From a virus, in IMG/VR virus record IMGVR_UViG_3300033145_001156, positions 41,623 through 105,622 of that record: 64,000 nucleotides of DNA; one strand, written 5' to 3'. A program made the translations under genes and the position numbers. The notes beneath the pieces were generated by a model, which was not told the DNA's origin, did no database searches, and saw only the letters and a program-made list of their open reading frames with translations. Positions 14,692 to 22,741 of the stretch are shown here, piece by piece. Position 1 is the first letter of the stretch; each line of letters begins with the position of its first letter.

Positions 14692-15276
14692 ATGATGTTG
14701 CCTGGCAGTTTGGTGGCCGAGATGGTAGATGCGACAATAACAGGAAACATAGTACTATTCTTCCCCCACGAGATACCAGAACAGTTTCCTGGAGTAACTG
14801 GCAAGTTGCTGTGCCATGCACCACCATTGGAAGATGGTGGTCTTAGACATGCTTTCGTGTATCTAGGGCCGGAGCAAGCGGACGAGGCCGGGTTCTGCCA
14901 TGTGTGCGGAGAGTTTCAGTTGCCTATTGTTGTTCTTGCGAACTCGTGGTCTGCGTGTGGATATTGTGGCAGTAAGCGCCTTGTGCGCGAAGTTCAGGGG
15001 GTAATGATGAGGGGGATAAAGTCGTATTGGTGGCAGTGCGACGTCTGCAAGAAGACCGCAGAGACGAGACAAGATAAGTTACCGCTAGGGTGGATGCCTG
15101 CCTACGGGATGCACGTGTGTTCTGAGGAATGCAAGCAGAAGATGATCAAGATTCAGTCTGAGGTCTACTGCATCGGTCCTGGGGAGACCTTGGATTTCGA
15201 GACGATGAGCATCATTGACTGGCAGGTAGGTGAGGGTAAGTTGTACCTGACTGTTGATGAGGGGAGAATGGGGTAG
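14692..15276 (+). CDS. Two-module Cys-rich protein, 194 aa
   Basis: ATG 14692 is chosen because TTCAGGAGG precedes it. Module 1 (about 1-100) has CHVCGEF and CGYCGSKR knuckles. Module 2 (from about residue 106, MMRGIKSYWWQ) has CDVCKKTAE and CSEECKQK and reads like a free-standing small zinc protein. Between them (14980-15002) lies a degenerate palindrome with its own TTCAGGGGG and in-frame ATGATG. I infer fusion of two once separate genes at the palindrome. Function unknown. Confidence 0.6.
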   Translation: MMLPGSLVAEMVDATITGNIVLFFPHEIPEQFPGVTGKLLCHAPPLEDGGLRHAFVYLGPEQADEAGFCHVCGEFQLPIVVLANSWSACGYCGSKRLVREVQGVMMRGIKSYWWQCDVCKKTAETRQDKLPLGWMPAYGMHVCSEECKQKMIKIQSEVYCIGPGETLDFETMSIIDWQVGEGKLYLTVDEGRMG

Positions 15277-15519
15277 ATGGGTGAGAAGAGGATATGCTAC
15301 CACCTGTTCCTCGTGCCGACGGCATGGGACCAAAAGAGGCCGGGGCCATGCGAGGTCAACTCTTGCAGGTGCGGGCAGAACTGGACGTGCCCCGTGTGCG
15401 GGTACGGGCAGGGTTCGTGGCCGCACGTGTGTGACATGCCGGACGGGGAGCACGAGAGATTGTTGAAGCGGAGCCTGGTGGAGAATGCAGACATATGGAG
15501 GGCGTTGGCAGATGCGTGA
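15277..15519 (+). CDS. Cys-rich zinc protein, 80 aa
   Basis: Starts directly after the previous TAG. CEVNSCRCGQNWTCPVCGYG and HVCDM provide at least one zinc ribbon. Function unknown; overlaps the interrupted gene that follows by 8 bp. Confidence 0.6.
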   Translation: MGEKRICYHLFLVPTAWDQKRPGPCEVNSCRCGQNWTCPVCGYGQGSWPHVCDMPDGEHERLLKRSLVENADIWRALADA

Positions 15520-15796
15520 CGAGACGTTGTTCCTGGAGTGCGAGTGCCACAGCGACGAGCACGTCCTGAGGTGGAGCCTGGTTGCCGATCCCAAGTGGCC
15601 CGCCTTGTACACCTCGGTGTTCTTGTGCCAGTACAGGAACGTGTTCAAGCGAGTATGGGTTGCCGTCAAGTACGTCCTTGGGTACAAGTGCAGGTATGGG
15701 CATTAGGACTGCTTCGAGTTGAACCCAAAGGACATAGGGCGGATGATAGCCCTGCTGGAGGTATACCGGGAGGCAGTGCATGGTGGAGAGTCTTGA
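15512..15796 (+). pseudogene. Small phage gene interrupted by an in-frame amber codon
   Basis: Reads 64 residues (MRDETLFLECECHSDEH...) to TAG at 15704-15706 and then stays open in the same frame for 29 more sensible residues (DCFELNPKDIGRMIALLE...) to TGA at 15794-15796, which overlaps the next start by 17 bp like normal neighbours. I recall related small phage proteins with an aromatic residue after KYGH and then D-x-F-x-x-x-P-x-D in this region, so TAG probably replaced TGG or a similar codon by one mutation. Either a truncated product, amber readthrough or an assembly error. Confidence 0.65.
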
Positions 15797-16046
15797 GGAG
15801 GCTGCCGAGTCGGTGGGGAAGGTCGACTGGGACCAGTTCGTGGCAACCATCTGCGAGAGTCGGGAGCGGGTGATCGAGGAGTTCTGCTGGTGGGCGGAAC
15901 ATTGCGGGGAAGCGCTCGCAGAAGCTTATGCCTTGTGGGAGGAGTCTTGTGGTAGACCTCCGATGACCAAGAACGAGAAGAAGCAGGCGTGGTTCAACTA
16001 CGTGCGTGAAAGGGAGAGGGATGGGCAAGGCGTTCGAGATGAATGA
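15780..16046 (+). CDS. Hypothetical helical protein, 88 aa
   Basis: Unknown. ATG 15780 with CGGGAGG upstream. Acidic, Trp- and Glu-rich helices, then a basic end (KNEKKQAWFNYVRERERD). The 56 bp after it hold only a 17-codon ORF (16021-16074) that I do not trust. Confidence 0.5.
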   Translation: MVESLEEAAESVGKVDWDQFVATICESRERVIEEFCWWAEHCGEALAEAYALWEESCGRPPMTKNEKKQAWFNYVRERERDGQGVRDE

Positions 16047-16102
16047 CGATGGTTGGTCGTCCCACGGGACATAGCCATCAGGCTGGGAAGAGGAGGGTGA
16101 GG

Positions 16103-16570
16103 ATGAGTGAGATGCTGCGGTGCGGGGACTGCGCGCTGTTCGAGCGGGGCGGCACGGCTGCCCTTTACAATTGGTGGGGTGACTGTGAGGTAAGCCCGGA
16201 TCCCCTCTCGGTGCATGGCTCGGACGAGGCCTGCAAGAAATTCAAGCCGAAGGGGGAACCCGAGCTACTGGCGGAGAAGGTATACGAATGGGACATAGGT
16301 GACTTTAAGATGCACGAGACTGGGGATGTGCAGGAGCTGCCAGTGGAAGACGCGTGTATCAATATCTTTGATTCTGCGCCTGTGCGGTTAGGAGGATATA
16401 AGGCAGTATACATTTATCGATTCCCTTGGCTTGCGTTCAAGCCCAAAGGTTGGCGGCAGTGGGTTGTCTTCCTGTGGGGGACGGACGTCTGGTTCGGGCG
16501 GTGGCCGTTCTGCAAGTGCCTGTTCGCGGCCAACGTCCTGGTCTGGATGCTGGGGTGGGTGATGGGATGA
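16103..16570 (+). CDS. Zinc-knuckle protein with hydrophobic C-terminus, 155 aa
   Basis: ATG 16103 with GAGGAGGGTGAGG upstream. The N-terminus MLRCGDCALFERGG...CEVSPD...CKKF looks like a CxxC metal site. The last 50 residues are very Trp/Phe-rich (FPWLAF, WVVFLWG, LFAANVLVWMLGWVMG) and may form one or two membrane helices. Function unknown. Confidence 0.6.
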   Translation: MSEMLRCGDCALFERGGTAALYNWWGDCEVSPDPLSVHGSDEACKKFKPKGEPELLAEKVYEWDIGDFKMHETGDVQELPVEDACINIFDSAPVRLGGYKAVYIYRFPWLAFKPKGWRQWVVFLWGTDVWFGRWPFCKCLFAANVLVWMLGWVMG

Positions 16571-16830
16571 GCAGGGTCCATCAGGTCAAGTGCGACGGTT
16601 GCAGGAAGATACAGGAGGACACGCGGGACAACGCCATGCCAGAGTGGAGGGACCCGGACAGGTGGGACGGCTGGTGGTCGCTGGACGTGGCAGGAGACGG
16701 TCGGGAGCACTACGACTTGTGCTGCCTCAAGTGCCTGAAGGAGTGGGTGGGGAATAGGGTTGAGTACTGGGAGCGATACGAAAAGGAGGCTGTTGACTTG
16801 AAAGTGGATCAGGGGAGGGCGATGCAGTGA
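16567..16830 (+). CDS. Cys-rich protein, 87 aa
   Basis: ATGA overlap with the gene before. CDGCRKIQED near the N-terminus and LCCLKCLKEW later form a four-Cys zinc site spaced about 40 residues apart. Unknown role. Confidence 0.6.
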   Translation: MSRVHQVKCDGCRKIQEDTRDNAMPEWRDPDRWDGWWSLDVAGDGREHYDLCCLKCLKEWVGNRVEYWERYEKEAVDLKVDQGRAMQ

Positions 16831-16870
16831 ATAACCAGGTGCAAAACTTGTCAGTTCTCAGGAGGGCGGC

Positions 16871-17173
16871 ATGAGGAGGGTAACTTGGGCTCGTTGGATT
16901 GAGCTGTGTACTGATGATTGCGATTTTGAGTGCTATGTAGAAGATAGTCGGCTCTTCGCGATACCAAGAACTGGCAAGGTGTTTGAGATTCTCATGCCAG
17001 GGCACTGGGAGAAGCTGCGCGGCGGCCCATTCATTCGTCACGGGGGCGACCTCAGCTTCCATTGCGCCTGTGGCAAGCCCGTAGTGTTAGCTGACGAGGC
17101 TATCATGGACTGTTCATGCGGACGGCGATATCGGTTGCCACCCGCAGAAGTGGAAGTATGGAGGGAACGATGA
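16871..17173 (+). CDS. Zinc-ribbon protein, 100 aa
   Basis: CACGKPVVL...MDCSCGRRYRLP is a treble-Cys ribbon in the C-terminal half; CTDDCDFEC lies near the start. CAGGAGGGCGGC upstream of ATG 16871. Less GC-rich than its neighbours. Unknown. Confidence 0.55.
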   Translation: MRRVTWARWIELCTDDCDFECYVEDSRLFAIPRTGKVFEILMPGHWEKLRGGPFIRHGGDLSFHCACGKPVVLADEAIMDCSCGRRYRLPPAEVEVWRER

Positions 17174-17337
17174 AGAAGCTGGAGGAGAGATTGGAGAGGG
17201 AGGATGATGGGTGCGGGGAGTGGAGGCCCCGTTCCGTATTTGCAGCTACCCGATACAGAATAGAAAACGGGGAGGAGGTGATACTTGGGGACAAGGTACT
17301 TCCTGACTGTGAGCTGCCTTCAATGCGGGAGAACTAA
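17170..17337 (+). CDS. Hypothetical protein, 55 aa
   Basis: ATGA overlap with the previous stop. Charged N-terminal helix (MKKLEERLERED), then a short globular part. Its last 53 bp are also the start of the next gene, so one of the two may be mis-bounded. Confidence 0.4.
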   Translation: MKKLEERLEREDDGCGEWRPRSVFAATRYRIENGEEVILGDKVLPDCELPSMREN

Positions 17338-17545
17338 TAATGATATTTACTACGCCCCGACGTGCGGCTTCCTGACCCACAAGTGCGACCACTGCGGGGT
17401 GGAGTTCGACATCGAGGCCCAGCTCTGCGAGAGGGAGAGGACGGAACTCAGGCGGCAGCAGGAGGAGCACAGTGCGATGATAGAGAGGATGGTGGAGGGT
17501 TTTGGACGGAGTGGTGCCGTCATTGACTTGGAGGACTTCACATAA
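17285..17545 (+). CDS. Zinc-ribbon/coiled-coil protein, 86 aa (TTG start)
   Basis: TTG 17285 is supported by GGGAGGAGGTGAT 4-5 bp upstream, a near-ideal Shine-Dalgarno. LTVSCLQCGRT and HKCDHCGVEFD form a ribbon; residues 48-75 are a Glu/Arg/Gln coiled coil. Function unknown. Confidence 0.55.
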   Translation: MGTRYFLTVSCLQCGRTNNDIYYAPTCGFLTHKCDHCGVEFDIEAQLCERERTELRRQQEEHSAMIERMVEGFGRSGAVIDLEDFT

Positions 17546-17574
17546 AATGGCGAGGGCTATGAGTTGGCAGAACA

Positions 17575-17586
17575 CCTTGCGCAAAG
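17575..17586 (+). repeat. Palindrome variant CCTTGCGCAAAG (one mismatch)
   Basis: Intergenic, followed by CGCAGAGGGGGAGTGACAA and GTG 17606, 19 bp downstream. Confidence 0.8.
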
Positions 17587-17605
17587 CGCAGAGGGGGAGT
17601 GACAA

Positions 17606-18055
17606 GTGATAACGCGGAAATTCTCTTGCGGGAGCGGTTGTTCTTTTTATCATGCGATATACGTTGAAGGCCTGAACAGGGGCTACATCTGCCTCGCTCA
17701 ACCCGGAGAAGAACCAGAAGGTTGTCCGATGGTGAGGCCCGTCATTGATGGAGACTATGTGCACATTCATTGCCCATCATGCTATGCTTGCGTGCCCATC
17801 GTTGAAGGGGGATACGAGGTTTGCGACAAATATGATAAGCCGTTTGGGCGGATGGACCAACAAGTAGATTCCTGCGTGGGGTGTCCGTTTTATCACCCAA
17901 ACAAGAAGGCGGGTGGATGGCTTGAGTCGCGGGAAGACTTAATAAAAGAGCTTCACAGGCTTCGTACAGAGTTGCTTCGTGCAGCGAGGAGGGCAGAGCG
18001 GGCAGAGAAAGAGATCAAAGACAAGGCGACGGAAGAGCATGAGGGTTTTATGTAG
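17606..18055 (+). CDS. Cys-rich protein with C-terminal coiled coil, 149 aa
   Basis: GTG start behind a palindrome copy. Three Cys clusters (CGSGCSFYH, CPSCYAC, CVGCPFYHP), the first and third resembling each other (C-x2-C-x-F-Y-H), then a coiled coil from about residue 105 (LIKELHRLRTELLRAARRAERAEKEI). A metal-binding, possibly dimeric protein of unknown role. Confidence 0.6.
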   Translation: MITRKFSCGSGCSFYHAIYVEGLNRGYICLAQPGEEPEGCPMVRPVIDGDYVHIHCPSCYACVPIVEGGYEVCDKYDKPFGRMDQQVDSCVGCPFYHPNKKAGGWLESREDLIKELHRLRTELLRAARRAERAEKEIKDKATEEHEGFM

Positions 18056-18069
18056 CCATTAGAGATGGC

Positions 18070-18165
18070 GTGGAGTTCAAGTTGGTTAAGTGTGCGAGGT
18101 GTCGCAAGTGTGGAAACATCAACGACATGCGGTTAGTCTCGTGTTCTTGGATGCACAAGAAGTGA
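18070..18165 (+). CDS. 31-aa zinc-knuckle peptide
   Basis: GTG 18070, MEFKLVKCARCRKCGNINDM..., four Cys in CxxCxxC plus one later, basic ends. No strong Shine-Dalgarno. It fills the gap before a palindrome copy and stops two bases before it. Confidence 0.4.
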   Translation: MEFKLVKCARCRKCGNINDMRLVSCSWMHKK

Positions 18166-18167
18166 GA

Positions 18168-18179
18168 CTTTGCGCAAAG
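18168..18179 (+). repeat. CTTTGCGCAAAG palindrome, exact copy 4
   Basis: Intergenic; 14-bp symmetry with flanking A and T. TGAGGAGGTCTA follows, then ATG 18192, 12 bp downstream: the clearest example of palindrome, Shine-Dalgarno and start codon as one unit. Confidence 0.92.
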
Positions 18180-18191
18180 TGAGGAGGTCTA

Positions 18192-18665
18192 ATGTCTGAA
18201 TGGAACTGGAGTGATGTTCGCGAGCCGATAGAGAAGCTACTGCGGGAGAAGTATGGTGTAGGGTTGGAATCGGTCACGGTGGTGAGGACTGCCCGCTCGA
18301 ACTGGCATGCCCACGTTCCGGCAGGTCTTACGTTCGTGCCTACCCGATACCGAAACGTTGACAGGAAGGGTGTGAGGGCATGGCTGTGGCGCTTCTTCGG
18401 GAAGGTGCTTGGGAAGCCCCGCTGGGGGCAAGACAAGGTGATGCTGGAGCCCATGTGTCCTCACGAAGTGGAGGAGATCCAGTTGTCGCAATACACCGCT
18501 AAAGATCCGTGTGGTGTTGAATACAGATGGTGGATGGGATACGGCCCGGAGTCGAAGGTCCTGGCTATCGGTGATTGGGAAGGTTCGACTGGCTTTGCGC
18601 AAAGCAGGAAGGGGGAAAGAGATGCTGACGATGGAGCATCGGCCCAAGATCGAGAAGGCGTATGA
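18192..18665 (+). CDS. Hypothetical protein, 157 aa
   Basis: Unknown. The Shine-Dalgarno lies in the palindrome flank. The first about 130 residues look globular, with a basic patch (RAWLWRFFGKVLGKPRW). The last 24 residues are read across another palindrome copy (GFAQSRKGERDADDG) and look like run-on, as in the 8656 gene. Confidence 0.55.
   Translation: MSEWNWSDVREPIEKLLREKYGVGLESVTVVRTARSNWHAHVPAGLTFVPTRYRNVDRKGVRAWLWRFFGKVLGKPRWGQDKVMLEPMCPHEVEEIQLSQYTAKDPCGVEYRWWMGYGPESKVLAIGDWEGSTGFAQSRKGERDADDGASAQDREGV
18593..18604 (+). repeat. CTTTGCGCAAAG palindrome, exact copy 5
   Basis: Inside the 3' end of the preceding gene; followed by CAGGAAGGGGGAAAGAG and ATG 18622, 17 bp downstream. Confidence 0.9.
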
Positions 18666-18702
18666 GGATGCGATTGTTGAAGTCAAGGAAGGGAGAAAAT
18701 GA
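18622..18702 (+). CDS. 26-aa peptide behind a palindrome
   Basis: MLTMEHRPKIEKAYEDAI..., a charged helix. Good AGGAAGGGGG Shine-Dalgarno in the palindrome flank and ATGA overlap with the following gene. Small, but its context makes it credible. Confidence 0.4.
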   Translation: MLTMEHRPKIEKAYEDAIVEVKEGRK

Positions 18703-18989
18703 TGAAGTGGCCGGGGATGGGTGAATATGGTGATGTCAATGAGGGAGAGGGGTCGGTTCACCTTCCGTTCACTCAGGTGGATGTGGAGTTCTTTCCGAAA
18801 CTCATGTACGGCTATAGGGGCTACACATGGCCCGACGACCTGTGTCCGCACGTGAAGGACAACAAGATTGAGCGGGTTTTGGTGCTGACCAGCCAAGACG
18901 GCTACACCGGCGCGGGGATATGCCTGGACTGCCTGATGGAGTGGGCGGAGCGGAACCGCAGCAGGATATGGAAGGGAGAAGGCGAGTGA
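18699..18989 (+). CDS. Hypothetical protein, 96 aa
   Basis: Unknown. Overlaps both neighbours. Acidic start, aromatic centre (LMYGYRGYTWPDDLCPHV), and a CLDCLMEW knuckle near the end. Last small gene before the glycosyltransferase island. Confidence 0.55.
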   Translation: MMKWPGMGEYGDVNEGEGSVHLPFTQVDVEFFPKLMYGYRGYTWPDDLCPHVKDNKIERVLVLTSQDGYTGAGICLDCLMEWAERNRSRIWKGEGE

Positions 18990-20236
18990 AGAAGGTGGCG
19001 TTCCTGACGACGTTCTTCGAGGTCGAGAGCGGGTATTCCCTGGTGGCGGTGACGGAGACCCAGATCAGGATGCTGTTGGACCACGGGTACGAGCCGGTCG
19101 TCCTGGTGCAGGAGGACTTCAAGCCCCACGGGATGTGGGCCCCGGAGATGCTGGACGTGCGCCCCGTGATCCCCAGATTGAAGCTGACGCAGGGGGTCGC
19201 CAAGGACTTCGAGGAACGAGTGAACAGGATACAGGAGGCGCTGGAGGAGAACCTGGAGGGGGTCGACGTCTGCATCACGCAGGACATCATCCTCCAGGCA
19301 TTCTACAAGGAGCACAACGTGGCCATGAGGCGATACGCCAGGCGGCACGAGCTCCTGTGGCTGCACTGGATACACTCGTGCCCGAGCGCGGGGGACCAGG
19401 GGAAGTACCCCGGCAACTGCCGGTTCACCCCTCCCCCGGGCTACATCGTGTACCCCAACTCGTCCGATAAGTCGCTGGTGGTGGGCGCTTACGGGCTAGG
19501 CGGTCAGGAGTGGCGGGTGAAAGTGAGCAGGGCTGGCCACTCGATAGACCCGATGCTGCTGTGGCCCTACGACGAGCTGACGCGGGACCTCGTCTCCAAG
19601 TTCGCTCTCCACCAGGGGGACGTGTCCGTCGTGTACCCCGCCAGGCTGGACAGGGGGAAGCAGCCCGAGAAGATCATACGGCTGCTGGCGGGGGTCAAGA
19701 AGTTGGGCTACACCCCCAGGCTCCTGGTCATCGACTGGCAGTCGATGGGCAAGAGGTTCCAGAAATACATAGACGAGCTGCTGGAGCTGGCCAGGGAGTT
19801 GGGGCTGGAGGGGGAGGTCGCGTTCACGAGCAGGCTGGACGACAGGTGCTCCCAGGGCGTCCCGAGGAGGATCGTCGTCGAGCTGATGGACTTATCCAAC
19901 GTGTACGTCCACCCCTCTAGGGTCGAGACTTACTCGTTCGTCGTGCATGAGGCCATGCTCAGGGGCTGCCTGTGCGTCCTGAACCACGACCTGCCCATGA
20001 TGCGGGAGCTGTACGGGGACGCGGCGATATACATGGACTTCAGCAGCGACAGAATGAGTCGTAAATATCAGCCCGATGAGCAGTCGTTCTGGGACGACGA
20101 GGCCAAGAGGCTGATGGCTGAGTTGGGGCAGAACAGGGCGCTAGCGGCGAGGCAGAAGGCACGGAAGGAGTGGACGCCCCAGGCACTGTGGAAACAATTC
20201 GAGCCCCTGCTTTTCCTAATACCAGTAGGTGAATAA
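18986..20236 (+). CDS. GT4-like glycosyltransferase (GT-B fold)
   Basis: Predicted retaining glycosyltransferase using an NDP-sugar. GTG 18986 is chosen (GGAAGGGAGAAGG upstream, KKVAFLTTFFEVESGYS as first beta strand). The C-terminal Rossmann domain carries VSVVYPARLDRGKQPEKII (about residue 218), and the donor-site segment VHPSRVETYSFVVHEAMLRG has the glutamates and hydrophobics of the GT4 E-x7-E region. 416 residues is complete for the family. First gene of glyco-island 1, in strongly G-skewed codon style, ending in a one-base overlap with the sulfotransferase fusion. Confidence 0.8.
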   Translation: MKKVAFLTTFFEVESGYSLVAVTETQIRMLLDHGYEPVVLVQEDFKPHGMWAPEMLDVRPVIPRLKLTQGVAKDFEERVNRIQEALEENLEGVDVCITQDIILQAFYKEHNVAMRRYARRHELLWLHWIHSCPSAGDQGKYPGNCRFTPPPGYIVYPNSSDKSLVVGAYGLGGQEWRVKVSRAGHSIDPMLLWPYDELTRDLVSKFALHQGDVSVVYPARLDRGKQPEKIIRLLAGVKKLGYTPRLLVIDWQSMGKRFQKYIDELLELARELGLEGEVAFTSRLDDRCSQGVPRRIVVELMDLSNVYVHPSRVETYSFVVHEAMLRGCLCVLNHDLPMMRELYGDAAIYMDFSSDRMSRKYQPDEQSFWDDEAKRLMAELGQNRALAARQKARKEWTPQALWKQFEPLLFLIPVGE

Positions 20237-21597
20237 TGAATATCATTGTTACAGGCACTGGTCGGTGCGGTACAGGATTTATGGCCAGGTGGTTATCTAG
20301 TGCTGGTATCAAATGTACTCACGAAGGAGTGTTTAACACTAAGGGTTGGGACTACGCGCTAGAGCAGATACGGTTGCGGTTGGCCAATCCCTATTGGGGC
20401 TGGCAAGCTGATTCATCATGGCTTGCCGCTCCATGGCTAGGGCAACCAGAGCTTAAAGATATGACTGTGATTCATGTTGTGCGTCATCCCAAGCCAACTA
20501 TAGATTCGTTCTTGCGACTAATTTTGTATGCTAACAACCGACCATATTTTGACTGGGCGGCCCAGTTCCTTCCTAGATTGAGGGAACTAAATCCAGTAGA
20601 TAGTATGGTTTACTGGTATATAACTTTGAACGAGATGATAGAACCATATGCCCACTATCGACATATGGTAGAAGATAGTACCATGTCACTAGAACGGTTC
20701 TTAGGCATAGATATAGAACCTGAGAAGCTCTATAATAATACTCTATACAACACTAGGGCTGGTCTTGGCCCATCAAATATTAGACTAGAAGACATCAACT
20801 CAGAGTTAAGAGATAAGCTACTAGCCATGACAGACAAATATGGATACGAATGGGATGATGCTTTTGTACCCGAGACCATAGAGGCTACGTGGTGGGCAGG
20901 ACAATCTATATTACTAGATTCAAGATCAGGCTACCTTGGTGGTTCTTGGCAGTGGCGTGACACTAACGGAAAACCATTAGCCTATGATGGTGATCTCGTT
21001 AAGTTCTTCTATGAACAAACACTCTCAGTGGAACACCCATTCGTAGTAGACGTTGGGGCTAGCACGGGTAGCTTTACCCTGTTACCCTTGTTACATCCAA
21101 CAATGAATGTCTTGGCATTTGAACCTAACCCTATGGCATTTAGTGTGTTAGAGAGCAATATTAAATTGCATAACCTTCAAGATAGAACATCGCTGTGTCA
21201 AATAGCACTATCAGATACTAATGGAACAGGAACACTAAAGGTTCCCGAAGGCAGCACCCATATGGCTATTGGATGTTTGGGATCGCCAAGGCCACGCGGA
21301 CTTGAATGGTATGATGTGCCTGTGGAAATCAAAAGTCTAGATAGCTATAACCTCCCAGTATTAGATTTCCTTAAGATTGATACCGAGGGAAATGAACTGA
21401 ATGTTTTGAAGGGTGGCGAGGTTACAATTAAAAGGTTCTTGCCATCAATATTGCTAGAATATCAAGCACTTAATACTAGACAGTTTGGGTACGAGCCTGA
21501 GAAGATAATTGAGTTGCTAGAAAGCTGGGGTTATGACCATTTTGAACACGTAGGGATAGAGGACATCTATGTTAGTTGCGATCATAACGACTCTTGA
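20236..21597 (+). CDS. Sulfotransferase-like domain fused to FkbM-family methyltransferase
   Basis: Two enzymes in one chain. Residues 1-215: P-loop TGTGRCGTGF (6-15) and VVRHPKPTIDSFLR (81-94) fit the 5'- and 3'-phosphate loops of PAPS-dependent sulfotransferases. Residues 255-453: VVDVGASTGSF (270-280) binds SAM, and LDFLKIDTEGNELNVLKGG (376-394) is the FkbM signature, typical of sugar O-methyltransferases. It would sulfate and methylate glycans built by the flanking transferases (inference). Strikingly AT-rich against G-skewed neighbours on both sides, so a recent import. Confidence 0.82.
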   Translation: MNIIVTGTGRCGTGFMARWLSSAGIKCTHEGVFNTKGWDYALEQIRLRLANPYWGWQADSSWLAAPWLGQPELKDMTVIHVVRHPKPTIDSFLRLILYANNRPYFDWAAQFLPRLRELNPVDSMVYWYITLNEMIEPYAHYRHMVEDSTMSLERFLGIDIEPEKLYNNTLYNTRAGLGPSNIRLEDINSELRDKLLAMTDKYGYEWDDAFVPETIEATWWAGQSILLDSRSGYLGGSWQWRDTNGKPLAYDGDLVKFFYEQTLSVEHPFVVDVGASTGSFTLLPLLHPTMNVLAFEPNPMAFSVLESNIKLHNLQDRTSLCQIALSDTNGTGTLKVPEGSTHMAIGCLGSPRPRGLEWYDVPVEIKSLDSYNLPVLDFLKIDTEGNELNVLKGGEVTIKRFLPSILLEYQALNTRQFGYEPEKIIELLESWGYDHFEHVGIEDIYVSCDHNDS

Positions 21598-22741
21598 CAA
21601 CCTGCCCTTGCTGAAGGAGCAGATCCTCGTCCTGCGGAGCGACCCGTTCGTGGACGAGATCGTGGTAGTCAGCAATGGTTCTAATGATGGAACTAATGAA
21701 TGGTTAAAGGAGCAAGATATTATTTCTGTTATTAGGGAGAACGACGGGGCCGGGCCTGGCAGGAACGCTGGTCTTGATATGGCAGGAGAGTTCGACTACG
21801 TGCTCATGCTCGACGGCGGGATCAGGCCGCTGGTGAACGGGACGGGGCACATGCTGGACTACCTGGAGAGGCACCCCGGGGTCGACGTCCTCGGGCTGGA
21901 GGTCCCGCACTTCGAGACCGACAGGGGGAGGGCGTGGCGTAGGTGGCCTAGGCCAATAACTGACGACCAGACGTACAGGCACAGCCATCTAAGCCTCACG
22001 GCGTATTGCCTCTCGCGGGCGCGCGCGTGGGACGGGCTGAGGTTCAGCGAGGAGGGGCCGTTCGGGGAGCCCGGGTGGGGCGTGGACGATGACGAGATGG
22101 CCTGCCAATGGGCCGAGGCGGGGATAGTCCTGTACTCAGTAACTAACATCCACCCCTACAGGCGGGGGTCGGGCAGCTTCAGGAGGCTGTTCCTGGAGAC
22201 GGGCGTCTGGCCGAACCAGTACGGATCGGTATACGAGAAGAGGCTGGTCTGGATGCAGCAGAACTGGCCGCAGTACGGGCGGGGGGTGCAATGGGGAGAA
22301 CCCTGGCTTACCATCGTCGTCAAGGTCGGGGAACTGGAGGGGACGGCCAGGATCATCAAGCGCGCGCACAACATGCTGAGGAGGAGGGCGTTCGGGGAGC
22401 CGTGGGACGCCATCCCGAACCCGTACAGCATCGTGGCGTGGGACCCGACCGAGGAGTTCACGGAGTGGGCCGAGCCGAGGCGGCTGAGGCAGCACCACGG
22501 CGACAGGATCATCGTGGACGGCAGGATCGTCAGGAGGGCGACGGAGAGCGGGGAGGTCTGGACGGGCGACTTCAGGGTGTGGAAAGGAGAAGATTGGAAG
22601 GGGGCTGTGAGGCCCAACGCTCACTACCATGCATTGGTGACCAGTGAGGGAGGGTTGGAGCAGGTGCTGAAGCGATACAGTGAGATTTATCCCAGGCAGG
22701 AGAAGAACGTTTCCCCTGAAGCGAGAGAAGAGGTTGGCTAA
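21569..22741 (+). CDS. GT2-family glycosyltransferase (GT-A fold)
   Basis: The N-terminal half is a GT-A nucleotide-sugar domain: VVVSNGSNDGTNEW (about 32-45), RENDGAGPGRNAGLD (about 56-70) and YVLMLDGGIRP (about 76-86) as the metal-site region. The C-terminal 130 residues are an extra domain of unknown role. It starts 29 bp inside the fusion gene. Short AT-rich patches (21660-21740) within G-skewed sequence suggest gene conversion. It ends at the Ser/Thr-repeat gene, the likeliest nearby acceptor (inference). Confidence 0.8.
   Translation: MLVAIITTLDNLPLLKEQILVLRSDPFVDEIVVVSNGSNDGTNEWLKEQDIISVIRENDGAGPGRNAGLDMAGEFDYVLMLDGGIRPLVNGTGHMLDYLERHPGVDVLGLEVPHFETDRGRAWRRWPRPITDDQTYRHSHLSLTAYCLSRARAWDGLRFSEEGPFGEPGWGVDDDEMACQWAEAGIVLYSVTNIHPYRRGSGSFRRLFLETGVWPNQYGSVYEKRLVWMQQNWPQYGRGVQWGEPWLTIVVKVGELEGTARIIKRAHNMLRRRAFGEPWDAIPNPYSIVAWDPTEEFTEWAEPRRLRQHHGDRIIVDGRIVRRATESGEVWTGDFRVWKGEDWKGAVRPNAHYHALVTSEGGLEQVLKRYSEIYPRQEKNVSPEAREEVG

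Noticed and set aside
15704-15706. Genome-wide recoding of TAG
   Set aside because: TAG ends several other genes with tight overlaps to the next start (7493, 9343, 15276), and extension there gives no sensible protein.
16021-16074. 17-codon ORF between 15780 and 16103 genes
   Set aside because: Overlaps the upstream gene and has no conserved feature; could be a relic.
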